A stretch of DNA of 64,000 bases from Ceratopteris richardii (taxonomy: Eukaryota; Streptophyta; Polypodiopsida; Polypodiales; Pteridaceae). Under the pieces are notes generated by a model that worked only from the letters and a program-made list of their open reading frames with translations, did no database searches and had not been told where the DNA came from. Each line of letters begins with the position of its first letter. Positions within the stretch are counted from its first letter, which is position 1. Location of the stretch: the NCBI GenBank assembly GCA_020310875.1, contig CM035413.1:186869855-186933854 (forward strand), given 5' to 3'. Below, piece by piece: positions 46,000 through 58,026 of this stretch. A program made the position numbers and the translations under genes.

Positions 46000-46323
46000 A
46001 ATGATTGTATCTGAAAACGTTGAACAGAACTACCCAAACGAGTTTTGCTAGTCCTGTAACAAACTTTGAGATGCTTATACTAGCGAAGAGAAACTTGTAT
46101 ATATCTTTTTCACGAAAAGATGAAATAGCCTACACAAGCACTATGATAGTGCGTTCGCAGGCTGAAACGAGCTCAAATTGCGATTTTGCCACAATAGAGT
46201 GAAGCCATTTCTATCTCTGAAACACCCTGAGTATGCTCACCGAATTTCATGTGACTCTAAGACTACAACTAGAGATGTGTAGATGACACCCTAGATGAAG
46301 CGACGGCCTACTCTGATACCAAT
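46000..46323 (-). other. Copia E leader and primer-binding site
   Basis: A mostly non-coding stretch. Its right end reads, on the minus strand, TTGGTATCAGAG (about 46323-46312), the primer-binding site next to the E LTR. Most of gag seems to be missing. Confidence 0.55.
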
Positions 46324-46541
46324 TGTTGGAGTTAGACGTCTATAGAAGCATGAGAACAACACAAGGAAGAATAATAAGCTTAGAACACAACACACAATAC
46401 TAAATGTATTACTACTAGAATGTACAAAGATTTGTAACACATTAGGGCTATAGGAATATATACAGGCCAGGGGAGAAAAACCTTCTAAAGAGGGAAAAAA
46501 GTACCCCAATGGTCCTAGTGTGTTCACACACATCACTCCCT
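46324..46541 (-). repeat. 5' LTR of copia E (right end approximate)
   Basis: Starts TGTTGGAGTTAG on the plus strand, directly beside the primer-binding site. A TATA-like tatatacagg (minus-strand sense) lies near 46453-46462. The outer end is placed near cacacaca at about 46541 by the TG...CA rule. No second LTR of E was found, because its 3' part is lost near 30180. Confidence 0.55.
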
Positions 46542-46676
46542 AAATTATCAACATAAAGAAGGATGACCAATTGTTAGATTCTAGGAAAAAATTCAATAGT
46601 CTTCCTAGAAAAATGAGTTAATGAATAATAATGACCAACTGAAAAGGATTATGTGAGAATAAACATGCTCACACTA

Positions 46677-47628
46677 ATAAGTGTATCAAGGATTGAATCG
46701 ACCACTATATAGTTGACAAAACTAAAAAATCTAGAATACATTTGCCGGAGTATCCTCTACCAAATGAGCATATGAACAATGTAAAAATCTCATAAAACTG
46801 CAAGTATTGACATGTTATCCTACATAGTGAATCACTTACTCTAGTACATGTAATCAGTTACCCAAAAGAAGCCAACCAGGCTTATCGAGCACCTATGAAC
46901 AACTATCATACATCTCCTATGGCAAGGTTGGGTAAGTCTTCCACCTCCATCACTCAAGAGACCCAATCATCTGGGTGCCTCCCAATTAAGAAAACCTCAC
47001 CATGACCCTCTTTATCAAACGTTAAAGGCTTTATGCAAAAATGTAACTGCTATATCAATGAGCACATGGAGGTACATGAGTGGTACCCACAGAAGCATAA
47101 ATATTGTGTATGTGCTCAATATGTGCAATACAATGGCACTGAAAAGCTGAATTCACATCCCAAACACTATCAACTCTATTCTTTTAATAGGCTTAAAAAC
47201 TTGCATAAACTTGTGGTGGCTGCTCCCACCACAACTAAGACCTTTCAAGAAACCTTTACATTTATTGGTGTGGCTAAATAACAAAACCCTAAAAGGTGAA
47301 CATTCATTGTTGAAGAAGTACAAAGAGCACTCTTCCTAGTGTTCTTGAGCCTCTGTAATAAGAACTATGCAGAAAAGTACTCCAAAACGGCTCCACAAAT
47401 CACCCCAAAAATGCTTCAAAATAGGCTTTGAAAGCAAAGTGAAGCTTTGAGAGCACAAAACATGCTCAAGGTAATGTTAACCTTAGTCTTTCCCCTTCTT
47501 CAAACACCACAAGAGTGTAGCTTAGTGGAAGAGATTGCCTATTAAGAAAGCTCCGAGGGGAACAATACTAGGATGAGTGACCTCTCGGGAAGTACCGAGA
47601 ACCTCTATCTTTCTTGATTGTTGAGATC
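46677..47628 (+). repeat. Repeat J, copy 1 (with 5S-rRNA-like segment)
   Basis: About 950 bp, from aataagtgtatcaaggat to gaacctctatct..., repeated at 59905-60867 in the same orientation with scattered differences. The small ORFs are not conserved. The right part holds a tRNA-like A-box word (tagcttagtgg, 47518-47528) and then a 5S-rRNA-like segment (47541-47605). It has no LTRs of its own and no coding. The copy lies between the copia E LTR and the copia b LTR. The stretch 46542-46676 before it is unassigned. Confidence 0.7.
47541..47605 (+). other. 5S rRNA-derived segment (copy 1)
   Basis: Reads aatactaggatgagtgacct then ctcgggaagtacc, aligning without gaps to the 3' half of plant 5S rRNA (GTACTAGGATGGGTGACCTC then CTGGGAAGTCC), including the internal promoter box C. 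The 5' half of 5S is absent, so this is not a functional 5S gene. Confidence 0.7.
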
Positions 47629-47631
47629 CTC

Positions 47632-47979
47632 TGTCACAAGGAAGGAGATACGGAAGAGAGGTCACACACACAGATTGAGGCAAGGAAGAATGATCTTCTT
47701 CCTCTTCTATTACATAAGAAGAATGTACAAAAATGACCTAAAAAACAACGATACAACAAGTGCAATATATAAAGAATAGTACATAATCTAAAATCCTAAT
47801 GTCCACGAATGAGTGAGCTGACAAGAAACAAATGTGCCATCACTCTCGGTAGATAAATCTAGTAAAGTTAAATGGAGTATCCCTAATATATATCGATGTG
47901 ACCACTATACATGTTAGAGAAATGAAAAAGTGATATGTTTCATGTTAAATCATCACATATTGAGCTTGATATCTCAACA
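47632..47979 (-). repeat. 3' LTR of copia b
   Basis: 348 bp. The minus strand begins TGTTGAGATATCAAGCTC after a purine run (cttcccct on plus, 47980-47988) and ends ...TTGTGACA. It matches the LTRs at 52359-52741, 55031-55407 and about 29910-30178. Confidence 0.8.
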
Positions 47980-50900
47980 CTTCCCCTCAAGCTCAACATC
48001 ATGTCCTGTAATCCAAGCATCTTCCAAAATTTCTTTAGCTTCTCTACTCCAAGTGCTTTACTAAAAATTTTAGCAACTTGTTCATCTGTTCTCACATGAA
48101 CAAGATAAATATCACCTGCTAATACCTTCTCTCTAATGAAGTGATAGTGTAGCTGGATGTCCTTTATTCTACCATGAACAACAAGATTTTGTGGTAATTA
48201 TAAGTTGCTAAGATTACCACAATAGATGGTGATAGTCTTTTGCACTTCCATACCTAAATCTGCAAGTAGCATCTCTAGCCATGATGCCTCACATGCTATC
48301 ATTGCAGCACCTCTATACGTAGCCTCTGTACTGGAAAAAGCAATAGTGGGTTGCTTCTTACTAATCCATGTAATAGTGCACTCCCAAGTGAGAACAAAAA
48401 GCCACTAGTAGATCTTCTACCTAGAATGCGACCAACCCAATCTGCATCGGTGTATCCAAGAACCTGCAAATCCACACCAGCTTCATAAAACAATGCATAG
48501 TCTAAAGTAGCACTCACATAACATAGAGTGTGCCTAGGTGCCTCTAAATGTGGCTTCTGAGGAACTTGCATAAATTGACTTTCAAGTCGAACAATGTAGC
48601 TTAGATCAGACCATATCGTTGTGAGATATATCAAACTGCCCATAATTTTCTTGTACAGAGTACCATTTTCCAATGCTTCACCTGATGTAGTATCTAACTT
48701 CTAATTCTAATATGATGGCATAGAAATTGGCTTACAATCAACCATACCATACTTTTGCAACATATTCAAGGCATATTGCCTTTGCGACATCCATATACCT
48801 ATTTCTATATGTATAACCTCAATGCCCAGGAAATAGCAGAGCACACCAAGATCTTTCATGTCAAATTCATGCATATGGAGTTGCTTTACCTCTTTAATGC
48901 GTCCTTCATTGTTGCCTCCTACAATGAAGTCATCAACATAAATAGCCATAATTATGATTCCATCATCACCCTTCTTGCATATAGTGGATGATCTTCATCA
49001 CACATAGAAAACCCAATGGTGGTTAAGTAGTCAGCAATCCTTGCATGTCAAGCACGAGGTGCTTGTTTAAGCCCATATAAAGCCTTTTGCAACCTTCAAA
49101 CATATTTTTGGATTCTTTGAATCTTCATATCCTTTTGTTTGGTCCATGAATACTTCTCCTCTAGCTCACCATGTAAGAAAGCATTCTTCACATCCATCTG
49201 ATGCAAAGTCCATCCTTTCATTATAGCTAATGCAACAAGTGTTCTGACAATAGACATCTTGTCTACAGGGCTGAATGTTTCCTCATAATCAATGCCATAT
49301 GTTTGTGCATATCCTTTTGCTACCAATCATGCTTTGTACCTGCTTATGCTACGATCAGCATTGTGCTTTACCTTGTAAACCCACTTGTAACCTATGGGTT
49401 TCTTTCCTTGTGGCAATGGAACTAGCTTCCATGTTTCATTTCCATAAAGTGCAACCATCTCCTCATCCATAGATTTTTCCCAATGTACATTTCCAATTGC
49501 ATCTTCAAAACTAGAAGTTTCAACATCTTGTATTACCTTGGTAATGTAGGCACAATGACGAGCCATATAAGTGTCATATGTCAATCATTTCACATAATTT
49601 TGCATCCTCCTAGATCTTCTAGCTCTTGGGTCACTTCTCCTTGTATCATCGGCATGTGCCTTTCTAACTACTAGAGTCTTCACAAAGGTCAATCCAAGTT
49701 CCTCATCAAGGCTCTTCTCTGAGCTGCTTGAATCTCCATCAATCTCTTCAAAAATTATAGATGTTTTGCTACTAAAAGAAAGCTTCTCTTTACCCTTCTT
49801 TGATTTAGTTGATGAATTTGCTCGACTGACATTTCCACACAATCTTCCACTCCATGGATTTGAGTTGGAAGTATTACTTGGTGACACATCTGGTCCACTC
49901 AAAACTTGAGAGTCTAAACTTGATTTGTCATCATTTTGTTTATCATTTGGTTCCAGATCAAGTCCATCTTTGGCATCTGCATAAAAGCTTGACATTTCAT
50001 CAAACACCACATCTCTGCTTACCTTCACTTGTCATGTGATGGGTTATAACATTTTATACCCTTTTGCTCAAGGGAGTATCCAATGAAGATACATTTTCTT
50101 GCTTTTGGATCAAGCTTCCTCCTCAACTCACCTGGAACATGTACATATGCAATACATCCAAATACTTTCATCTGTGATAAATTTGGCCTTTTACCTATAA
50201 ACTTCTCTTCAGGTGTAACTTGATGTACAACAGCAGGTGGAGTGTTGTTCGTGATGTATACAACAATATGCACAGCTTCTACCCAATAACAATGAGGCAT
50301 ATTCTTCTCAGCCATGAAAGCTTTTTTTATTTTTGCAATATGTCTATTTTTGCATTTAGCAATGCCCCTTTGACATGTATTCACCTCCTCCATTAGACCT
50401 TAATGTCTGAATATATTTTCCTATTTGCTTTTCCACCATAGCCTTAAAATTATCGAAGTGAGTGAACACCTCACTCTTCTCTTTCATGAAATATACCCAT
50501 ACTTTTCGTGTATGGTCATCAATTAAAGTGACATAAAACTTGCAGCTGCCCATAGATGTGGTCTTCGCAAGACCCTAAACATATGTATGTATTGTTTCTA
50601 GTGCATTCTCACTAACATGCTTGTCATGCAAAAATGGTGCTCTTTATTGTTCACCAAATCGACATGCTACACATACCTTTTGCATTTTTGCAACTTTGAA
50701 ATTTGGTAGTGCATTGACAATCTCCTTGGACTCCATCAATTTCAGCCTCTGCAAATTTGCATGTCCAATTTTATTATGCCAGATCTTTATATCACCAATA
50801 ACTCCTAGACCTTTTGCAAACATGGCTGCATTCATGTCATGAATTTTCACATTCAAGGTGAACATCCTACCCACTTTGTTTAGTTTGGCAATCAATCATT

Positions 50901-52354
50901 CACCCTGTTTGTACTCTTCTACATATTGAACCTAACTTCTAATCCCTGATCAACCATTTTTCCAACAGAAACTAGATTCTTTGTTATATTTGGAACATGT
51001 AGCACATCAGCAAGATGTTTTACCTTGCGTCCTCCATAGACATTGTTATGTTTCTTGTATGCTTGATAGGATGTGATGTGTCATCAGCTATTTCAACATA
51101 TCCAACAATTGGTGATTTCTACAAACTACTAAACCATTCTGCATGACTCATCATATGATTTGAAGCACCTAATCAACATACTAGACATTATTATTTGATT
51201 TTGAAACATCAATATACATCGTATTCATCATATGATATTGAACCATGAACAACTTCTCAGAATCATCTACACTTGTGGATGCATATTTGTTTTGCTCCCT
51301 TCTATTATTTTGATTCTTCAATCGGCAATCACGTTCAAAATATCCAAGTTTACCACAATTCCAACATCCTTTAATATCATTACCTGAATCATTTCTTTGG
51401 AAATTTTTGCGGCCTCTTTGGCTCCCCCTACCTTGAAAATATCCTCTACCGCGTGCATCATTTTGATGTTGACCTTGGTCTTGGTTACTATTTCCTCTTC
51501 TATTTTTGAAATCTCTACCTCTCCCTCTTCCTCTACCATAGTAGAATACCTACTCAGAACTAGATTTTCCTTGTGATTTTGACTTCTCACCAAGATTCTT
51601 TTCTTCAATAATCAACATGGATACCATGTCAACAAAATTCCAAATACTTTCCTTGGTCTATATAGAAATTCTAAACTGCTTATATGTAGCTCCTAAACCA
51701 TGAAGGCACACTTCCACCTTATCATCATCATCTACATTCATGCCAATAGATGCAAGTGACTCACATATGCTTTTGATTTTCAAGGTGTAGTCACTTATCA
51801 GCATGTCCTTTTTCTCTAGTGTATGCAGCTCATTCTTGAGTTGGAATTTCTATGCCTTTGTATTGGTCTCATACAAGGTGATCAAACTATTCCAAGCCTC
51901 TTTCGAATTCTTGGCATCTCGTATGTGCCCAATCATGCTATCCTATATGCTAACAAATAGCCAATACAATATCTTTTGTGCTCCTTGATTCCTTTCTTCA
52001 TATGCTCTTAAGTGGTTTGCTGTGCGATTCCTCTTTGGTAACTATCAAGCGTTTTCATTCTCTCCTCTGATGTTATTCTGGGAGCCTTTTCCCATCAAAA
52101 AATTCGTCATTCTGAATCTCCATGCATGGAAGTTATTCTTATCGAGCTTATCACTCATAAGTTGACTCATTCCATCTGCATTTGCCATTTCTCTAGCAAT
52201 TCACAACACTACAAAATAGTACAAGCAACACTTCTACTTGAAGACTATCGCACTATGATGTGACAATTGGATCTCAGAAAAACATAGTTTTCATGCATCA
52301 ACAGTACACGGAATCGCTTGAAATTTTGGATCTGGAATATATGAGTGTTGCCAA
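47980..52354 (-). pseudogene. Copia b polyprotein remnants, gag to RNase H
   Basis: Collinear minus-strand fragments. Gag is at about 52190-51540. The knuckle CWNCGKLGYFERDC-type region (IKGCWNC near 51370) lies within 51400-51318. A damaged protease is near 51200-50960, GAG-pre-integrase IWHNKIGHANLQRL at 50895-50644, and integrase at 50553-50025 (VTLIDDHTRKVWVYFMKEKS, SNGGGEYMSK, NTPPAVVHQVTPEEKF). The linker is at 50028-49585. Reverse transcriptase spans 49584-48707 ([47 protein letters not shown]) and RNase H 48673-48226. Many stops and frame changes show it is dead. The leader ends at about 52354, where the copia c LTR starts; the 5' LTR and primer-binding site of b are missing. Confidence 0.8.
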
Positions 52355-52358
52355 ATTT

Positions 52359-52741
52359 TGACATATCAAGCTCAACATGTCACGATGATCTAGGACAACA
52401 CGTATCAGTTTTTTTTTTCTCTGACATGTATAGTAGTCACGTCAGTATATGTTAGGGATACTTCATTGAGCTTTATTAGATTTATCTACCCAGAGTGATG
52501 GCACATTTGTTCCTTGCCAGCTCACTCATTTGCGGACATTAGGTTTTTCCTTATGTACTGATCTTTATGTATTGCACTTATTGTATTCTTGTTTTTTAGA
52601 TCATTCTTGTACATTCCTTTTTATGTAATAGAAGAAGAAGAAGAAGATCATTCTTCCTTTGCTCAATCTGCATGTGTGCTTCTCTCTGATTGTGAGAGTG
52701 TGTGTGTATGAGATCTCTTCCTTATCACCTTCCTCGTGGCA
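52359..52741 (+). repeat. 5' LTR of copia c
   Basis: 383 bp, tgacatatcaag...ctcgtggca, followed by the primer-binding site. It has a polymorphic gaagaagaa run near 52630. Confidence 0.85.
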
Positions 52742-53087
52742 TGGTATCAGAGCTAGTGTGGCTATAGAGAGCTCGTGGAGAAGGCCAACGATGAAGAGTA
52801 TGCGAGATGGCATGGAGAGAGCACGAAGTTTAAGAGCCATCTCGACCCCCGTTTTGAGCCCATACGATGGGGCCCACAAGAAAACCAGGTCAGTTTCAAA
52901 AACTATAACTTGCATCATGTTTATCAACACTCATATATTCCAGATTCAAAATTTCAAGCGATTCCGTGTATTGTTGATACACGAAAACTGTGCTTTTTTG
53001 AGATCAAATTGTCACGTCATAGTGCGATAGTGTTCGAGCAAAAGTGCTGCTTGTAGTCTTTCGAAGTGTTGTGAATTGTTGTAGAAA

Positions 53088-54860
53088 TGGCAAACATAGA
53101 TGGAATGAGTCAGCTTATGAGCGATAAGCTGCACAAGAACAAATTCCATGCTTGGAGATTCAAAATGACAAATTTTTTTATGGGAAGAGGGTATTGGAAG
53201 TACATCGAAGGAGAGAATGAAAATGCTCCATAGTTACCATAAAGAAATCGGATTGCAGAACAGTTAAGAGCATATGAGGAATGCAATCAAGGAGCATGAA
53301 AGGTAATGTATTGGCTATCTGTTAGCATACATGATAGCATGATTGGACACATACAGGATGCCAAGACTCCAAAAGAGTCTTGGAATAGTTTGGTCACTTT
53401 GTATGAGACCAATAGAAAGGCACGGAAATTGCAACTCAAGAAGGAGCTGCATACATTGGAAAAGAAGAGCATGTCGGTAAGTGGCTACACCATAGAAATC
53501 AAAAGCATATGTGATTCACTTGCATCTATTGGTGTGAATGTAGATGATGATGATAAGGTGGAAGTGTGCCTTCGTGGTTTAGAAGCTACATACAAGTAGT
53601 TCAAAGCTTCTATAGAGACCAAGGAAAATATTTCGAATTTTGTTCATCTAGTGTCTATGCTGATTATTGAAGAAAAGAATCTTGGTGAGGATTCAAACTC
53701 CCAAGGAAAATCTAGTTCTAAGTAGGTATTCTACTCTGGCAGAGGAAGAGGCAGAGATAGAGGTTTCCAAAGTGGAAGAGGAAACAATAACCAAGACCAA
53801 GGTCAACAACAAAATCATGCAGGAGGAAGAGGACACTTTCGCGGCAGGGGGAGCCAAGGAGGTCGCAGAAATTTCCAAAGAAATGATTCAGGTGATGACA
53901 GTAAAGGATGCTAGAATTGTGGTAAGCTTGGACACTTTGAATGTGATTGCAAGTTGAAGAATCAAAATAACAGAAGGTAGCAAAACAACTATGCATCCAT
54001 GAGTGCAGATGATTTTGAGAAGCTATTCATGGTTCAACATCACATGATGAATACAATGTCTATTGGTGTTTCAAAATCAAATGATAGTGTTTGGTATGTT
54101 GATCCAGGTGCTTCAAATCACATGACCAGTCATGCATAATGGTTTAGTACTTTCCAGAAATTGGCAGTTCTTGGATATGCTGAAATAGGTGATAACACAT
54201 CATACCCTATCGAGCATACATGAAACATAACATTTTCCATGGAGGACTGGAAGATAAAACATCTTGCTGATGTGCTACATGTTCCAAATATAACAAAGAA
54301 TTTGGTTTTTATTGGACAAATGGTTGACCAAGGATTACAAGTTAGGTTCAATGCTGATGGGTTATATGTAGAAGAATACAAATGGGATGGAAGACTGATT
54401 GCCAAAGGAAACAAAGTGGGTAGGATGTTCACCTTAAATGTGAAAATTCATTTTGAATGCAGCCATGTTGCAAAAAAGGTGCAGGAGTTATTTCTCATAT
54501 AGAGATGTGGCACAAACGGATTGGACATGCAAACTTGCAAAGGCTGAAATTGATGCAGTCAAAGGAGATTATCCATGAACTACCAAATTTCAAAGTTGCA
54601 AAGATGTAAAAGGTATGTGCAGCATGTCAATTTGGTAAACAGTCAAGATCATCATTTCCACATGACAAGCATGTTAGTGAGAATGTGCTAGATAGTACAT
54701 ACATATTTTTTGGGTCCTGCAAAGACCACATCTATGGGCGGTTGTAGATTTTATGTTACTTTCATTGATGACATACACAAAAAGTGTGGGTATATTTCAT
54801 GAAAGAGAAGAGCGAAGTGTTCACTCACTTCCAAAATTTTAAAGCTATGGCGGAAAAGCC
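53088..54860 (+). pseudogene. Copia c gag, protease and integrase-start remnants
   Basis: Gag opens at about 53088 (MANIDGMSQLMSDKL) with FHAWRFKMTNFFMGRGYWKY. The open stretch 53306-53599 has IQDAKTPKESWNSLVTLYET. A stop follows, then a Glu-rich out-of-frame stretch. The knuckle region (near 53910) is damaged. The protease reads VDPGASNHMTSHA (about 54098-54136; the catalytic Asp is present, Ser replaced by Pro). ADVLHVPNITKNLVFIGQMV is at 54270-54330. GAG-pre-integrase WHKRIGHANLQRLKLMQSKE is near 54510. Integrase runs to about 54860. Stops at 53597, 54139 and others make it inactive. Confidence 0.75.
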
Positions 54861-54879
54861 GACAAGCAAGTACTCAGAG

Positions 54880-55021
54880 AGAAGCTATTAGCACTTGATA
54901 TTGATCTTGTTTATGTGAGGATAGTTGAGTAGGTTGCTGATATGTTTACTAAAGCACTTGGAGTAGAGAAGTTGAAGAAGGTTTGAAAGATGCTTGGATT
55001 AGAGGACATGACATTGAGCTT
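54880..55021 (+). pseudogene. Copia c RNase H tail after internal deletion
   Basis: Reads the last part of a copia RNase H (VADMFTKALGVEKLKK, about 54938-54985) up to the polypurine tract. It directly follows integrase sequence, so the rest of integrase, reverse transcriptase and most of RNase H have been deleted. Confidence 0.7.
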
Positions 55022-55030
55022 GAGGGGGAG

Positions 55031-55407
55031 TGTTGAGATATCAAGCTCAACATGTGACAATCTAGGATGACATGTATCACTTTTTCATTTCTCTAACATG
55101 TATAGTGGTCACACCTATATATGCTAGGGATACTTCATTGAACTTTATTAGATTTATCTATCAAGAGTGATGCCACATTATTTTCATGCCAGCTCACTCA
55201 TTTGTGGACATTAGGATTTTCCTTATGTACTGTTTCTTTATATATTGGTCTAGTTGTATTGTTGTTTTAGGTCATTCTTGTACATTTGTTCTATATAATA
55301 GAAGAAGAAGAAGAAGATCATTCTTCCTTGCCTCAATCTGTGTGTGTGATTCTCTTTAATTGTGAGAGTGTGCGTGAGATGTCTTCCTTATCTCCTTCCT
55401 CGTGACA
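55031..55407 (+). repeat. 3' LTR of copia c
   Basis: 377 bp, TGTTGAGATATCAAGCTC...CTCGTGACA. It differs from the left LTR at many sites. It is followed directly by gypsy protease sequence. Confidence 0.85.
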
Positions 55408-55911
55408 AATAAGTCACAATTTGCTCACAAGAATTCATCCTCTTCATCATTTTCAACCTATCCATCATGTGTATAGGTTCTGCAATGTGCAGAAGTTCAT
55501 GTACTTTGGTTAATTTCATTGTCTCAAGACATATGCAATACTCATGATGTTTATATTTGATTACTAGTTCCTTCTTAGACCATTCTTTAAGGACTTTAGC
55601 TTGTTTGAGCCATGGTCTAGCAAACACAATATTCTAATCGTATGTGTTATCAGGTATGTTGACAACTACAAAAGTCATAGAGAAAACTACTCCTTGTAAA
55701 GTAATAGTGATATCACATACTAATCCAACTAGGTGGACATGAGATTGGTCCGCCATGCGTATAGAAAACTGAACTCATTCAAAATGAAGCCAACCAAACC
55801 TTTTACATAACTCCAAGGATACTAAATTAACATAAGATCCTCCATCAATCAGCCATCAATGGATGTGATGGTTCTTGCACCACATTGTTATGAGAGGTAC
55901 AACATGATCTA
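55408..55911 (-). pseudogene. Gypsy I protease region (probable right continuation of H)
   Basis: Minus strand reads, from right, a DGGSYVNLVSLELCKRFGWL-type protease active site (last Gly replaced by Tyr), FSIRMADQSHVHLVGLVCDI, FARPWLKQAKVLKEWSKKEL and HIAEPIHMMDRL. It is collinear with 22230-21800 of element B. The left edge would lie about 250 bp of pol away from where H stops at 25670, so H and I are probably one element. The right edge is the copia F insertion. Confidence 0.75.
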
Positions 55912-56209
55912 TGAAGTATTTCAATGCCGACGCACCACAATGTGCTCTCCTTCTTTGAGAGCTCCATGACAATATTCTCAGAGTGAAAATTGAGCTCCGA
56001 ATGTCGCACATGGTACTATACACAAAGGCTGCAGAATACGCAAGCAAACACACTACATAGGAAGCATGAACATAGACTTCTTAGGGGTTACAAATGCGAT
56101 CAAACTTATAGTCTGTGGCTGACTAGGCCACTATATGCTTTAATAAAGAACATATACAAAGAATTGTCTGATGGCCATTTGGCCTTTCACATGGACACTA
56201 ATGGTAACA
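55912..56209 (-). repeat. 3' LTR of copia F
   Basis: 298 bp, tgaagtatttcaatgccg...aatggtaaca. It matches 61056-61352 with scattered differences. Confidence 0.88.
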
Positions 56210-56397
56210 ATCTCCCCCAACAGGCCAATATGGTCAAAGTAAATATAGGATAAAAATAAATAATATAAAGAATACGTGAGTGTAAGTAAACAAACTATAC
56301 CTCCCACTTGATGGGCATGTTACAGAGTATACAAGTGATTGTGTAAGAGCATGAATCAAGTAACCCTCATCAGGTCACAACAGTGTCGAAAGCTATC

Positions 56398-57990
56398 CTA
56401 TGGTAGAGCCTTAGTCAAAGCATCTGCAGCATTATCTCGAGTGTGAAGCTTCTCAAGAATAATGCGTGTAGTGGCTAAGCAATCTCTAATGAAGTGATAC
56501 CTCACCTTAATGTGCTTGGTCTTTGCATGATAGACTGGATTCTTAGCCAAAGCAATGGCACTTGGACTATCACTGATCAAATGAGGTACATGCTGAGGTG
56601 AACCCATATCACAAGCAAGACAAGAAAGCCACAATGATTCCTTACATGCCTCACTTGGTACAACATACTTTGTTTACGTGGTGGAAATAGATGTACATTG
56701 TTGAAGACGAGGTCTCCAAGAGATAGCACCTCTAGCAAAATAAAAAATGTACCCTAATGTGGATTTATGATTGACTACACAACCAACATAGTCAAAATCT
56801 ATGTAACCAATAATGGATGCTTTCGCTCTACCTAACCATATACACTTGTCCTTAGTGCCACTCAAATATCTCAAAATCATCTCGATCACTTCCCAATGTT
56901 TCTTGCCAGGATTAGACATATATCTGCTCACAACTCCCATTGTAAATGCAATGTCTGCTCTTGTAGCTACCATAGCATACATGAGACTACCAACAACAGA
57001 CTCATAGGGAATTTTTGTCATGAATTCCTTTTCCTCATTTCATTTGGGGAAATCATCCTTGCTGAATTTCACATATGTGGGTAAAGGGGTACTCAATGCC
57101 TTTCCACCTTGCATATTGAAATTGTGAAGTACTTTGGATATGTACTCACTTTGAGACAAGCATATGCATCTTTTACTCCTATCATGAGTAATGTGCATGC
57201 CAAGGATATGCTTGGAATCCCCCAAATCCTTCATGTCAAATGTCTGACTCAACTTCTTTTTGAGAATTGAGAAGTCATAAGAGGACTTCCCATCAATCAA
57301 CATATCATCGACATAAAGTATCAAGCATATCAAGCTGCCATCTGAGCATCTCTTTGTGTAGAGATAATGATCCTCATTGCTTTGAGAATAGCCTTGAGAC
57401 TTCATAAAGGCATCAAAATTTTGGTACCATTGCCTAGGGGATTGTTTAAGTCCATACAAGCTCTTCTTGAGCTTACATACTAGGCTTTCCTTGCCAGGAA
57501 CTACATAACCCTCTGGTTGTTCCATATAGATCTCATCTATAAGATCTCCATGCAAGAAAGCAATTTTCACATCCATTTGGACTAGTTTTAAGTACTCTAT
57601 TTCAATGAATCCAAGAAATATGCACATGGTAGTCATCTTGACCACTAGAGAGAAGATTTCCTCGAAGTCAACACCATGTTGTTCCTTAAAACTCCTTGCA
57701 AGAAGCCGTGCTTTATACGTTGGAGAAGCACTATGTAATGTGAATTTTAGCTTATGTACCCATGTACATGGTAAATCTTTCTTTCTCTTTGGCAAATGTA
57801 ATAAATCCCAAGTACCATTCTTGTGAATAGAATCCAACTCACTCTTCATGGCATGCTCCCACTTGACATGATCCTCTTTCTGCATAGCCTCTTTGTAGTA
57901 ACAAGGCTCACCAACATCTGTTAGCATAACAAGATCTAAACCTAGAACATATCTACCAGGTGCATGTGAGACACATGCAGAGCATTTCAA
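56398..57990 (-). pseudogene. Copia F reverse transcriptase and RNase H
   Basis: The open stretch 57990-57040 (316 aa) covers reverse transcriptase: WDLLHLPKRKKDLPCTWVHK, VQMDVKIAFLHGDLIDEIYM, VCKLKKSLYGLKQSPRQWYQ and YVDDMLIDG. The catalytic Asp pair is present. RNase H follows in 57021-56674 (PYESVVGSLMYAMVATRADI, IGYIDFDYVGCV with the first Asp motif altered) and 56634-56398 (SPSAIALAKNPVYHAKTKHI, ADALTKALP). Breaks near 57035, 56670 and 56640 separate them. Confidence 0.85.
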
Positions 57991-58026
57991 TCGTTATAGA
58001 GCAGGAACATGTGCAGACTCATCTGA

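Larger units (their letters stand above)
52359..55407 (+). mobile_element. Copia c: internally deleted copy, head to head with copia b
   Basis: LTRs at 52359-52741 and 55031-55407 (TG...CA). The primer-binding site TGGTATCAGAGC directly follows the left LTR (52742-52753). The polypurine tract gagggggag is at 55022-55030. The interior is only 2.29 kb: gag, a damaged protease, GAG-pre-integrase and the start of integrase, then a jump near 54880 to the last part of RNase H. No target duplication is visible, and the left flank is the leader of copia b. Confidence 0.85.
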
